NCBI GenBank assembly: GCA_021298435.1
Contig: JAJTFJ010000005.1
Span: forward strand, 62,001-126,000
DNA: 64,000 nucleotides
Source of the DNA: Ilumatobacteraceae bacterium
GTDB lineage: Bacteria > Actinomycetota > Acidimicrobiia > Acidimicrobiales > Ilumatobacteraceae
Direction: 5' to 3'
Under the pieces are notes generated by a model. It was not told the DNA's origin. It was given only the letters and a program-made list of their open reading frames with translations, and searched no databases. Positions 23,416 through 31,588 of this stretch are shown in pieces; position 1 is the first letter of the stretch, and each line of letters begins with the position of its first letter. A program made the position numbers and the translations under genes.

Positions 23416-26346
23416 TTACTTAATGGCCGTGAGTGCCTTTTGCACCAAAGCACGTGCCTGCAATGTCTTTGTTTGATACGTAGCGAAGTCTGGCGGATTC
23501 TTTGCCAGTGCAGCATCTGCTTCAGCAAACAAACGATCGGCTTGTTGCAACATCTGTCGCGCTGTCAAACCTGAACCTGCAGGAACAGTTGTCGTTGGTG
23601 AACCCGGAATGGTTGTCGTTGTTGGACCACCTGTTGAGCCGCCCACGCGGTCACCAAGATTCATACTGAATCCGGGGAACAATTGCGCGATGACATCGGT
23701 GAGGCTGTTGCCAATGACCGACTTGCCGTTATAACTAGCCAGCACCTTGCGAACAAAGATCTGCTTTGCGTCTTCGCCATCAGGGAGAACGAACATTGGT
23801 CGCAAGTAGATGAGTCCCTTACCAACAGGAACTAGCTGCAGATCTCCGTACATCACTCGTGAACCACGTTGGTCGAGTGGCGTAATCGTTTGAGAGATAA
23901 CAGGTTCGCTCTCGAACTCGGCAGCAACAGTTGCAGGCCCTGGAGGCAGTGGTGACTGCACATCAAAGACTTTTAACTTGCCATACGTCTTCGGGTCACT
24001 CGATACCACCATCAGTGATCGCAATTCCTTACGACTGTCGTCAGATGAGAACGGAACAAATGGACGGATCATGGAGAACTCGCCCACATCAGTTTGTGAA
24101 CCCGGTGTATGGAAGATCGAGTAGTACGGGCTGAATCGTGTGCCGACTGAGTCCGTTGCATTGATGGAATCCACCGCACCGACACCTGGGGTAGCTGTTG
24201 CGCCAGCGGTTGATGTGCCGGCTGTGCTGCCTTCAGGCTCTGATGGTGGAGCCTGTGCAACGCTCCACGCCGCATCTCTGTTGAAGAACAACGTTGCGTC
24301 ATCAAATTGGTATCGACCAAAGAGGTTGGTCTGCACTCGGAACAAATCCTCTGGATAACGGAAGTGAGCGGACAATGCTGCAGGCACTTCCTTCTGGCTC
24401 GTAAAGAGTTTGGGGAATGCGGCCTTCCACATACGAGCGATGGGGTCCTTCGTGTCAACGAGATACAAAGTCACTTCGCCCGTGTATGCATTCACAACAG
24501 CTTTCACACTGTTGCGGACATAGTTGAAAGAGTGATTCAAGCCACTGCTGGCGCTCAACTGGGAGTTGTTTGCGGTTTCCGCATACGGATACCGATTCGT
24601 TGTGGTGAATGCATCAATCACCCACTGCACTTTTCCTTCTGTAACAACGGGATAAGGATCCGAGTCAAAGTGAAGGAACGGCGCGATCTTTTCTACGCGC
24701 GAACGAACATCGCGCTGAAGAAGAATCTGTGAATCGTTTGTGATCAAGCTTGAGCCAAACAAGTTGAACTCACCAAAGTTAATTGCGAGCGCAAGCTTGC
24801 GAATCAGGCCACTGAAACGAATGCCACCGTCGCCTGCATAAGCACCGGCTTTGGTGTCAGGGCACGCTTGTTCCTTCTGAGAAGTATTCACAATTGAATA
24901 GCCATCTAAGCCATCACCAAAATAGATCTGCGGTTGCGTGACCTTCAGGTCGACATAAGAAGGACGGCCATCATCAGTTGCGATGCTGGCTGGTGCTGCG
25001 ATGACTCCACAACCGTGTGTGTACAACAGATGTCGCGACACCCACGTGCGGTTTGGAATTCCTTCTGCTTTCAGTTCACGTGTTGCGACAAGAACTTGCT
25101 GCACTCGACCATCAATCGAATAACGATCAACGTCGAGGTCTGTCACTCCGTAGAACGAGGCAAGACCTTGGTCAAGTGCAAAACGATCTTTCATTTGGAC
25201 TGGATCAAGCTGGCGAACATCTCGCAGAGCAGCATCGTTTGCAGTTACATCATCAGCTGAAATGTCACCGAAGCTCTGTGAAACACGCTCCACATCATCA
25301 ATTCCCATTGCTGCTTTTGTGGCTTCAATATTGCGCTGGATATACGGAATCTCACGAGTGCTCACGTTTGGCTGAACGATAAAACGCTGCACGATGGCTG
25401 GGTATACCGTGCCGGCGACAAGCGCCACCACAACCCATAAGCCCACTGCCATCACTGGAAGGCGCCATCCACGTTGACGCACGTTCCACAACAACAGAAC
25501 CGCAACTGCTAACGAAACCAGGATCATCAAGTTGAGAGCAGGAAGCTGAGCCTTGACGTCGGTGTACAACGCACCACGAACAACGCCGCGCTCGGATGAT
25601 GTGAGGTCGTACTTTGACAACCAGTAATTAGCTGCACGAAGCAACGCTGCGCCGGCGAGAAGAACGGAGAGATGCACCTTCGCTTGTGGTGAAACACGCT
25701 GCACGCGATCTTGAGGACGAATGCTGCCATTCACGAAATGGAAGGCGGTGACGATGATGATTGCGAGCACCAACATGCCGAATGTCCACGCCACAACAAA
25801 CTGTGCAAATGGCAAACGGAACACATAGAAACCAACATTGGCTTTGAACTGCGGATCACCAACCGAGAATGCTTGGCGATTGCGAAACATCAACCAGTTC
25901 TGCCATTCAGCAGATGCGGGGAGTCCCAACATCAGGGCAACAACTGCTGCGAGTGCGACGCGCAGTTTCCCTCTGTTCTTTGCAGTTGCTTCACGAATGC
26001 GGATCACCGTTTGATCTTCGGGGGTGTTCGGCAGTGTCAGTGGTGCAACTTTGTCTGCAATCATCAAATTGACGAGAAGAAAGACAAATGCACCAACGGC
26101 GAATATGGCAGCAAGTTCGATCTTGCTTGTGAGAATTCCCCAGTACACCTCGCTGTGGCCAACGCTGTCGAACCACAAGAGATTCACATAGAACGAAGAG
26201 AGGCTTCTTGCAGAAAAGGCCAGCAGCAAGACAGCGCCAATGACCACCGAGACAATGATTCGGCCTCGAGATGGCTTTCCAAAATTAGGAACTCGAAAGG
26301 CAGGCCCTCCCGGGCCGCGGGGGGGAAGATCAGAACTGTTACGCAC
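23416..26346 (-). CDS. UPF0182 family large membrane protein
   Basis: 976 residues, the usual size for UPF0182. The N-terminal third has about seven transmembrane segments starting at IIVSVVIGAVLLLAFSA (residue 29 on). Conserved family stretches include WFDSVGHSEVYWGILTSK and YIQRNIEATKAAMGID, and in the large external domain RTWVSRHLLYTHGCG and PQIYFGDGLDGYSIV. The tail has a Gly/Thr/Pro-rich linker and a helical end. Function is unknown; it is widespread in actinobacteria and in mycobacteria sits next to a PDZ-Lon protease, as here with one gene between. Downstream of the DivIVA gene by 11 bp. Confidence 0.93.
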   Translation of the reverse strand: MRNSSDLPPRGPGGPAFRVPNFGKPSRGRIIVSVVIGAVLLLAFSARSLSSFYVNLLWFDSVGHSEVYWGILTSKIELAAIFAVGAFVFLLVNLMIADKVAPLTLPNTPEDQTVIRIREATAKNRGKLRVALAAVVALMLGLPASAEWQNWLMFRNRQAFSVGDPQFKANVGFYVFRLPFAQFVVAWTFGMLVLAIIIVTAFHFVNGSIRPQDRVQRVSPQAKVHLSVLLAGAALLRAANYWLSKYDLTSSERGVVRGALYTDVKAQLPALNLMILVSLAVAVLLLWNVRQRGWRLPVMAVGLWVVVALVAGTVYPAIVQRFIVQPNVSTREIPYIQRNIEATKAAMGIDDVERVSQSFGDISADDVTANDAALRDVRQLDPVQMKDRFALDQGLASFYGVTDLDVDRYSIDGRVQQVLVATRELKAEGIPNRTWVSRHLLYTHGCGVIAAPASIATDDGRPSYVDLKVTQPQIYFGDGLDGYSIVNTSQKEQACPDTKAGAYAGDGGIRFSGLIRKLALAINFGEFNLFGSSLITNDSQILLQRDVRSRVEKIAPFLHFDSDPYPVVTEGKVQWVIDAFTTTNRYPYAETANNSQLSASSGLNHSFNYVRNSVKAVVNAYTGEVTLYLVDTKDPIARMWKAAFPKLFTSQKEVPAALSAHFRYPEDLFRVQTNLFGRYQFDDATLFFNRDAAWSVAQAPPSEPEGSTAGTSTAGATATPGVGAVDSINATDSVGTRFSPYYSIFHTPGSQTDVGEFSMIRPFVPFSSDDSRKELRSLMVVSSDPKTYGKLKVFDVQSPLPPGPATVAAEFESEPVISQTITPLDQRGSRVMYGDLQLVPVGKGLIYLRPMFVLPDGEDAKQIFVRKVLASYNGKSVIGNSLTDVIAQLFPGFSMNLGDRVGGSTGGPTTTTIPGSPTTTVPAGSGLTARQMLQQADRLFAEADAALAKNPPDFATYQTKTLQARALVQKALTAIK

Positions 26347-26357
26347 GCATCAGGACG

Positions 26358-28394
26358 CTAGTCCTGAACGGGGCAAACAAGGCATCGGCATCCAGGATGA
26401 GCCGGCGGCATTGCGTGCCCTGTGGGGAACTCTTCACCCTTGGTGACTGCACCAGCTAGTGAATTGTCCTCGCACTCGCTGCAGCATTCTGCTTCAGGGT
26501 CGACCATCCAACTCACACGCGATTGAGGGTCAAGAGCCAGGAATCCACCCTTGCTGTACGACGTGCATGCAAGATCATCAACGTGCTGGTCGATGAGATC
26601 GGTCTTCCACTTGCGGTAGACATCGCGCATCAGGCTTGCCAAGATCTCACGGTCGCCCTCGGCCTCACCGATAGCGATACGAGTGTCCTCGCGGAACCCT
26701 GCAACCAACCCAGCTGTGACGGAGTCCTTCACGTGGCTAGCAACTGCCTTCTGAGTCACACGACGGCTGGAGCCACCGGCTGACTTCACGGACTTCGCAC
26801 CAGACCCGGCAGCTGCCATGGTGTCTTCGGCGATGGACTGGGCGTAGCGAACCGCTTGCTCGTCGACTGTTCCCAAAATTGCATCCATCTCAAGGGAAGA
26901 ACGCTTTCCACGGAGATGTTCAAGCACATTGTTCTGTTCATCTGCCAACACTCGCTTCAGCTTGCGAGCCATGGTGACGACAAGACCAGACAAGGCTTCA
27001 TCGCGTTCAGCAAATCGAGCCGGATCCGCAGCAATGATCGCTTGCTTTGACTTTGATCTCTTCTTCGGAGCTGCCTCTTTAGCGATGACCTCTTTTGCGA
27101 AGGCCTCTGTAAACACTGGCTCCACCCGAACGACAGGCTCTGGTGTGTCCACTTTTGTTGCGACATCGGCAGTTGTACCTGCACGCAACTTTGCGAAAAT
27201 ATCGTCAACACCTGAAGTATTTTTTGGTGCCTTTTCTTTAACGACTTCGACAGGTGCGATGACCTCAGGCACCTCAGCAACCTCGGGAACATCGGTTCCG
27301 CGACGACCACGTCCAAACAATGAAACAACATTTGTCTGATTCGTGTCCGCTGGTGTTTCTTCAACAATTGGCAACTCATCGGTGGTTTCTTCGAAACGAG
27401 ACATGCCATGCACTGGGTGCTCAGCAGAAATCACTGCCGTCTCAATAATCTCGTCAACTGCTTCCGCAATGACGTCTGCAACTTCCATCACTTCTTCAAC
27501 AAAAACTTCTGGTTCAGAAATGTCTACTTCAGAGATTTCCGGTGCAGGGACATCGACAACGACAACAGCGGCCATCTCTGTCTCCACAACTTCTGCTGTT
27601 TCATGATCAAAAATAATCGTTGTTGTTGTGGTGACTTCAACGGCTTCAACGACATCAGCAGTTTCATGATCAAACACCTTCGCTGATGCATGTTCAGGAT
27701 TAACAATAGGAATTGGACCTGTTGTTGGTGTCAAATCCACAATGAATTCAGGCTCATCGTGAGCTTCAGTCAGACCATTAATGACATCTTCGCTCGCAAG
27801 TCGTGCACGTTCGAAAGCATTCAACAGACGATCGCGGCCATGAAGCAGTTGCTCAATCTGGCCACGTGCTGCATCACGACGACGTGACAATTCAGAGAGA
27901 ACTTTTTCACGATACGCACGAGCCTCATTGACCATGTCGCGGCCCTGTTGCTTCGCCATCTCGATTTCAGCTTCTGCATCGTGAGCAGCGTCTTCGTTAA
28001 TGCGCGCTGCTTCGATCATGGCTGATTCACGAATACGTGCTGCATCTTCAGCTGCATCTTTTACAAGACGAGTTGCCGACTCTTCGGCACGATCACGAAT
28101 CTGTGTACTTGCATCACGTGCAGTGGAAAGAACTCGAGCTGCCTCTTCGCCTAGAAGTGTGGTCACCGTTTCTTCATCGAGACGACCTGGCGCCGACATG
28201 CCACGTGTCTGCATGGTGCGCAGTTCATTTTCAAGGAATCGTTCGCGCTCTTGAAGACGTGCAAGTTCGGCGGCGACCATGCGAAGGAAATCGCGCACTT
28301 CACCCTGGTCAAAGCCGCGACGGTTGGTCGGAAACGCAGCGGAGCCCACCGCAGCAGGTGACGACGGGTCGGGACGGGAGAAGGAAATAGCCAT
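26358..28394 (-). CDS. DivIVA-domain coiled-coil protein with C-terminal phage-head-like cysteine cluster
   Basis: 678 residues, far longer than ordinary DivIVA (about 160-350). Residues 18-60 match DivIVA/Wag31 (FPTNRRGFDQGEVRDFL). A long coiled coil follows to about 210, then an acidic Val/Glu/Thr-rich middle (about 220-420) with the repeated unit FDHETAxVVE twice. A helical C-terminal region has Lys/Arg patches. The last 50 residues contain CCSEC...GEEFPTG...PPAHPGCRCLVCP, which resembles the C-terminal Cys/His cluster of phage Mu gpF/SPP1 gp7 minor head proteins. Likely a polar or septal organiser; the tail may bind zinc or form disulfides. ATG 28394. Confidence 0.85.
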   Translation of the reverse strand: MAISFSRPDPSSPAAVGSAAFPTNRRGFDQGEVRDFLRMVAAELARLQERERFLENELRTMQTRGMSAPGRLDEETVTTLLGEEAARVLSTARDASTQIRDRAEESATRLVKDAAEDAARIRESAMIEAARINEDAAHDAEAEIEMAKQQGRDMVNEARAYREKVLSELSRRRDAARGQIEQLLHGRDRLLNAFERARLASEDVINGLTEAHDEPEFIVDLTPTTGPIPIVNPEHASAKVFDHETADVVEAVEVTTTTTIIFDHETAEVVETEMAAVVVVDVPAPEISEVDISEPEVFVEEVMEVADVIAEAVDEIIETAVISAEHPVHGMSRFEETTDELPIVEETPADTNQTNVVSLFGRGRRGTDVPEVAEVPEVIAPVEVVKEKAPKNTSGVDDIFAKLRAGTTADVATKVDTPEPVVRVEPVFTEAFAKEVIAKEAAPKKRSKSKQAIIAADPARFAERDEALSGLVVTMARKLKRVLADEQNNVLEHLRGKRSSLEMDAILGTVDEQAVRYAQSIAEDTMAAAGSGAKSVKSAGGSSRRVTQKAVASHVKDSVTAGLVAGFREDTRIAIGEAEGDREILASLMRDVYRKWKTDLIDQHVDDLACTSYSKGGFLALDPQSRVSWMVDPEAECCSECEDNSLAGAVTKGEEFPTGHAMPPAHPGCRCLVCPVQD

Positions 28395-28440
28395 GACATC
28401 TCCACAGTACGGTGCCGTAGGGGGTCAATAGTGGCATTAT

Positions 28441-28460
28441 CCACAGGCCCAGGTCTGTGG
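28441..28460 (-). terminator. Hairpin between PDZ-Lon and DivIVA genes
   Basis: CCACAG (28441-28446) pairs with CTGTGG (28455-28460) around an 8-nt loop. On the minus strand it lies 25 nt after the PDZ-Lon stop and is not followed by a T-run. It may be a weak terminator or an mRNA-processing stem between the two co-directional genes. Confidence 0.35.
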
Positions 28461-28484
28461 CAAGCCTTGTATTGAAAGGGAGAA

Positions 28485-29648
28485 CTACTTTTTCAAGGTC
28501 TTGGGGAGGCTTGATCCGCCGTTGTCTCGCAGTGCCTTCAGCGCAGCATCCAAGGTGGCCACCTGCACAATTCGAACCCCCGAGCCCGCAGCTGCTCGGG
28601 CTGCTTTCATCTCATCCGGGCTTTGGCCAGCCGGGACAAGGAACAAAGTGACGCCCGAATCCCTCACCGCGACAGCCTTTTGCTCCAAAGCCCCAATTGC
28701 GCCGACGTTCTGGTTCTCATCCATGGTTCCCGTAGCCGCAACTTTCCCCTTCCCCATGAGGTCGCCCTCTGTAAGTTCATCGAGCAAGGCCAAAGTAAAG
28801 GCCAACCCTGCAGATGGCCCCCCAATGTCGGCGGTGCTGATGTTGACATCGAACGGCAACGAGGTCACGCGCGTATCTGCCGGGATAAACCCGACGATTG
28901 CTCGCTCGTCGTCGGGACTAGCCATCAATGTGACCGTCACCTTCTTTGCTTTTCCTTTTGATTCCTCATTCGGAGCGACATATGGCAACACAGTGAGAAC
29001 AACCGACTCCCCGACTTTGCGATTCTTCATCTCAACGGCAAGGAGCGACAACGTTGGTGTTGCTACTCCATCGATATGAGTGATCTGCTCCCCTACTTGG
29101 AGATTCACACATGCAGAGTTTTCTGCGGGAGCACCCTGGCAGATCAATTGCTCAATCAAAATAGGCCCTTCCTTCAACGTTGCTTCAAGGCCTACCTTGC
29201 TCATCGCAACGTATTCAGCGATTTGTTTTGCGCCAGTCATCGCCTGAAAACCAAGTCGACGTGACGATGTAGGGGTCTGTTCGCCAAAGTGTTCTCTGTA
29301 GGTATCAACTCGTACATACGGGTCAATCCATCCGAGGATGGAATCCAAGATTGATAACTGTCCACCAAACGCAGTGACGAATCGAATGCCTTCGTCAGCC
29401 ACATACCGTTGTGGAACAGCACCGCCTTCTTTCGCTGGCATAAACCCAATTCGAGAAGAAACAGTCATTGCCTCGCCTGGTGCAATTTCCCAGCGCTGGA
29501 TTCGCACACTCGCCATGACAACGACCGTGAGAAGAATCAACCACGAAACAGTGATGAGCGGCAGAGCAACCCGAAGAGGGCGAATATCTGCAGGGAACGA
29601 TGGTGGTGGGAGGGGTACGCTTTCCTCGTTCATGAGTTCTTCATTCAT
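28485..29648 (-). CDS. Membrane-anchored PDZ-Lon serine protease (YlbL-like)
   Basis: 387 residues. One N-terminal transmembrane helix (LPLITVSWLILLTVVVMASV, about 29-48), a PDZ domain (about 165-230, with GEQITHIDGV), then a Lon-type catalytic domain. The Ser-Lys dyad is visible: Ser in GGPSAGLAFTLAL and Lys in IGALEQKAVAVRD, about 45 residues later. YlbL-type proteases act outside the membrane; in Bacillus YlbL takes part in removing a division inhibitor. First gene of a minus-strand run PDZ-Lon, DivIVA, UPF0182. ATG 29633 is an alternative start. Confidence 0.92.
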   Translation of the reverse strand: MNEELMNEESVPLPPPSFPADIRPLRVALPLITVSWLILLTVVVMASVRIQRWEIAPGEAMTVSSRIGFMPAKEGGAVPQRYVADEGIRFVTAFGGQLSILDSILGWIDPYVRVDTYREHFGEQTPTSSRRLGFQAMTGAKQIAEYVAMSKVGLEATLKEGPILIEQLICQGAPAENSACVNLQVGEQITHIDGVATPTLSLLAVEMKNRKVGESVVLTVLPYVAPNEESKGKAKKVTVTLMASPDDERAIVGFIPADTRVTSLPFDVNISTADIGGPSAGLAFTLALLDELTEGDLMGKGKVAATGTMDENQNVGAIGALEQKAVAVRDSGVTLFLVPAGQSPDEMKAARAAAGSGVRIVQVATLDAALKALRDNGGSSLPKTLKK

Positions 29649-29706
29649 TTCTCAGTCGCTCCTTTCGATCTCTACTTCTGGTGTCGGCGTTCGTGCCGTG
29701 TGGGTC

Positions 29707-29955
29707 ATGGCATTGGCGCTTCTCGCATTGTGGATTACTGACCGCATGAAGCCTGCCACGCCTCGACGCCCAATTCCTGTGCGGGTCGACAACAAATTGA
29801 CTCCGTTGTACCGCGAACCAGACCAGCAGCAACGTCGTAAGGCAATTTTTAATCTCTCTGCCGGCGCACTTGTCCTCGGAGCACTCATCGCATGCATCGT
29901 TGGCTTCATGCTCACCATTGCTCTCGAGCTGGTGGGTGGACTTCTTCAGGCGTAA
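29707..29955 (+). CDS. Small two-helix membrane protein, unknown
   Basis: 82 residues from ATG 29707; GTG 29698 would add three residues. The frame is open further upstream but overlaps the divergent protease. One hydrophobic helix at the N-terminus (MALALLALWIT) and a second at about 53-75 (GALVLGALIACIVGFML), with a basic linker (RPIPVRVDNK) between. No recognisable family. It is followed after 3 bp by the HEAT-repeat gene on the same strand, suggesting one transcript. Confidence 0.6.
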   Translation: MALALLALWITDRMKPATPRRPIPVRVDNKLTPLYREPDQQQRRKAIFNLSAGALVLGALIACIVGFMLTIALELVGGLLQA

Positions 29956-29958
29956 ACA

Positions 29959-30549
29959 GTGTCTGTTGACGAGAGATTCGCTGTTATCCAATCTGGATTC
30001 AACGGAGACGTTGCTACCGCGCAAGCCGGTTTGGCGTCATCTCATTCAGATGTGAGAGCTAGCGCTCTTCGTTCGCTTCATCGACTTGATGCTTTGACAT
30101 CAGACCATCTTCGCGCTGCAATGACTGATTCAGAATCTGAGGTTCGCCGAACAGCCACCGAGTTTGCTGCGCCGTTTCATGATGTCTCAATTCATCACCT
30201 CATTGATGATGCAGATGTGTTCGTCGCCGAGATGGCTGCATGGAGCCTGGGCGAACGAGTTCCAGTCACCGATGAAGAACTGCAGCATCTCATCAATCGC
30301 ACAACTTCACACGAGGAACCTGTTGTTCGTGAGGCATGTGCGGCTGCGCTCGGTTCGATCGGCGATGAACGAGGGTTGCCCGCGATTCTTCAGGCATGTG
30401 AAGACAAGCCGGCTGTTCGCCGCCGCGCTGTCCTCGCACTCGCACCGTTCGATGGAGATGAAGTCGATGCTGCGCTGCAGAAAGCTTTAGAAGATCGCGA
30501 TTGGCAAGTGCGCCAGAACGCAGAAATTCTTATTCATCCTCGCGACTAA
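29959..30549 (+). CDS. HEAT-repeat (PBS-lyase type) protein
   Basis: 196 residues, start GTG 29959. Five or six helical repeats of about 30 residues with the pattern D-x-x-V-R-x-x-A-x-x-x-L: SHSDVRASALRSL, SESEVRRTATEF, EPVVREACAAALGSIGD, KPAVRRRAVLAL and DWQVRQNAEIL. HEAT repeats of this kind form protein-binding solenoids; no enzymatic residues are evident. It follows the small membrane protein by 3 bp and overlaps the 3' end of the convergent tag gene by 4 bp. Confidence 0.85.
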   Translation: MSVDERFAVIQSGFNGDVATAQAGLASSHSDVRASALRSLHRLDALTSDHLRAAMTDSESEVRRTATEFAAPFHDVSIHHLIDDADVFVAEMAAWSLGERVPVTDEELQHLINRTTSHEEPVVREACAAALGSIGDERGLPAILQACEDKPAVRRRAVLALAPFDGDEVDAALQKALEDRDWQVRQNAEILIHPRD

Positions 30550-31190
30550 CGCTTCTGTTTCTTCAGTGCTGCCACGCGAGCCTTTTCGCACGCTTCATGC
30601 ACAAAACATTCCTGCAGATGATCATTAATCATTCCCATTGACTGCATGAAGGAATACATCGTTGTAGGGCCAACAAACTTCCAACCGCGTTTCTTGAGAT
30701 CTTTCGATAATGCAATCGCTGAGGGTGAGGTTGTTGAAAGTCCAGAGGGGTGTTGTCCTTCTCCATCTCTCCCATAAGGAGCAGTCGGAGCAAAAGACCA
30801 GAAGTGCTGCGCTAACGACCCTGTTTGTTCGACGAGTTCAAGTGCTCGGGCCGCATTATTGATTGTCGCTTCAATTTTTCCACGATGGCGAACGATTCCT
30901 GCATCATTCATCAAGCGAGTGATGTCCTTTTCGGTAAATCGCGCAACAACGTCAATATCAAAGCCAGCAAATGCCTGTCGGAAATTCTCGCGCTTACGAA
31001 GAATCGTTAGCCAACTCAACCCCGATTGAAAACCTTCAAGACAGACCTTCTCAAAGAGGCGTTCATCGTCAACGACTGCACGTCCCCACTCTGTGTCGTG
31101 ATACTCCTGATACGGAACATCATCACCTGGCCACCAGCAACGAAGTTTTCCTGCCGACGCTGGACGTAACCATTCACTTGACGAAGTCAT
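30546..31190 (-). CDS. tag: DNA-3-methyladenine glycosylase I
   Basis: 214 residues. Excises 3-methyladenine from alkylated DNA. Family features: zinc ligands in RCWWPGDD with YHDTEWG at the N-terminus and HLQECFVHEAC near the end (the Tag zinc snap Cys/His/His/Cys), and the helix-hairpin-helix core EGFQSGLSWLTILRKRENFRQAFAGFD. The 4-nt ATGA overlap with the upstream ABM-like gene implies translational coupling. A second base-excision enzyme, ung, is also in the window. Confidence 0.95.
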   Translation of the reverse strand: MTSSSEWLRPASAGKLRCWWPGDDVPYQEYHDTEWGRAVVDDERLFEKVCLEGFQSGLSWLTILRKRENFRQAFAGFDIDVVARFTEKDITRLMNDAGIVRHRGKIEATINNAARALELVEQTGSLAQHFWSFAPTAPYGRDGEGQHPSGLSTTSPSAIALSKDLKKRGWKFVGPTTMYSFMQSMGMINDHLQECFVHEACEKARVAALKKQKR

Positions 31191-31513
31191 GTCGTCTCCT
31201 TCGTGAAGTGATGTGAGTATGTGACAGTACCTACTTGAATTGAATACGTGCTGTAGAACTCTTCAATACCTCGTGCCCGAGCAGCAACATGCTCAGGATG
31301 ATCGCGCCATGCGTTGTGCGTGTCTTGATTTGAAAACGTCACGATGGTGACGCGCTCGCCATCCGGTGCAGTGAATGTCTTGAAGTCAACTAATCCCGGC
31401 ATGTTGCTCGCCAATGATGCAATGTGCGGAGCAAGATCTGAATAGTCACGTACTGCTCCTTCAGCAAGCCGATTTCGAAAGATTGTGATGATTTCAGACT
31501 GTGTAGGTGACAT
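31187..31513 (-). CDS. Small ABM-like dimeric alpha/beta-barrel protein
   Basis: 108 residues. Sequence IITIFRNRLAEGAVRDYSDLAPHIASLASNMPGLVDFKTF fits the ABM fold seen in antibiotic biosynthesis monooxygenases and stress-response dimeric barrel proteins; GERVTIVTFSNQDTHNAWRDHPEH is the following strand-helix unit. No cofactor site is visible. Overlaps tag by 4 nt, so the pair is co-expressed. Function not assignable. Confidence 0.75.
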   Translation of the reverse strand: MSPTQSEIITIFRNRLAEGAVRDYSDLAPHIASLASNMPGLVDFKTFTAPDGERVTIVTFSNQDTHNAWRDHPEHVAARARGIEEFYSTYSIQVGTVTYSHHFTKETT

Positions 31514-31588
31514 GGCACAAGTGTTTCATGGTCTTCACTACGCTTTCCAAGTTATTTGTATGAAGCAAATAGGAGTACGGTTAACCCC

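Noticed and set aside
25711..26361. Plus-strand open frame opposite the UPF0182 N-terminus
   Set aside because: Shadow frame; Cys/His-rich composition typical of antisense reading, not a protein.
28437..28445. TTATCCACA, a perfect DnaA-box 9-mer
   Set aside because: Single site within a hairpin region between two genes, with no cluster, no AT-rich stretch and no dnaA or dnaN gene. Chance is enough to explain one copy in 64 kb.
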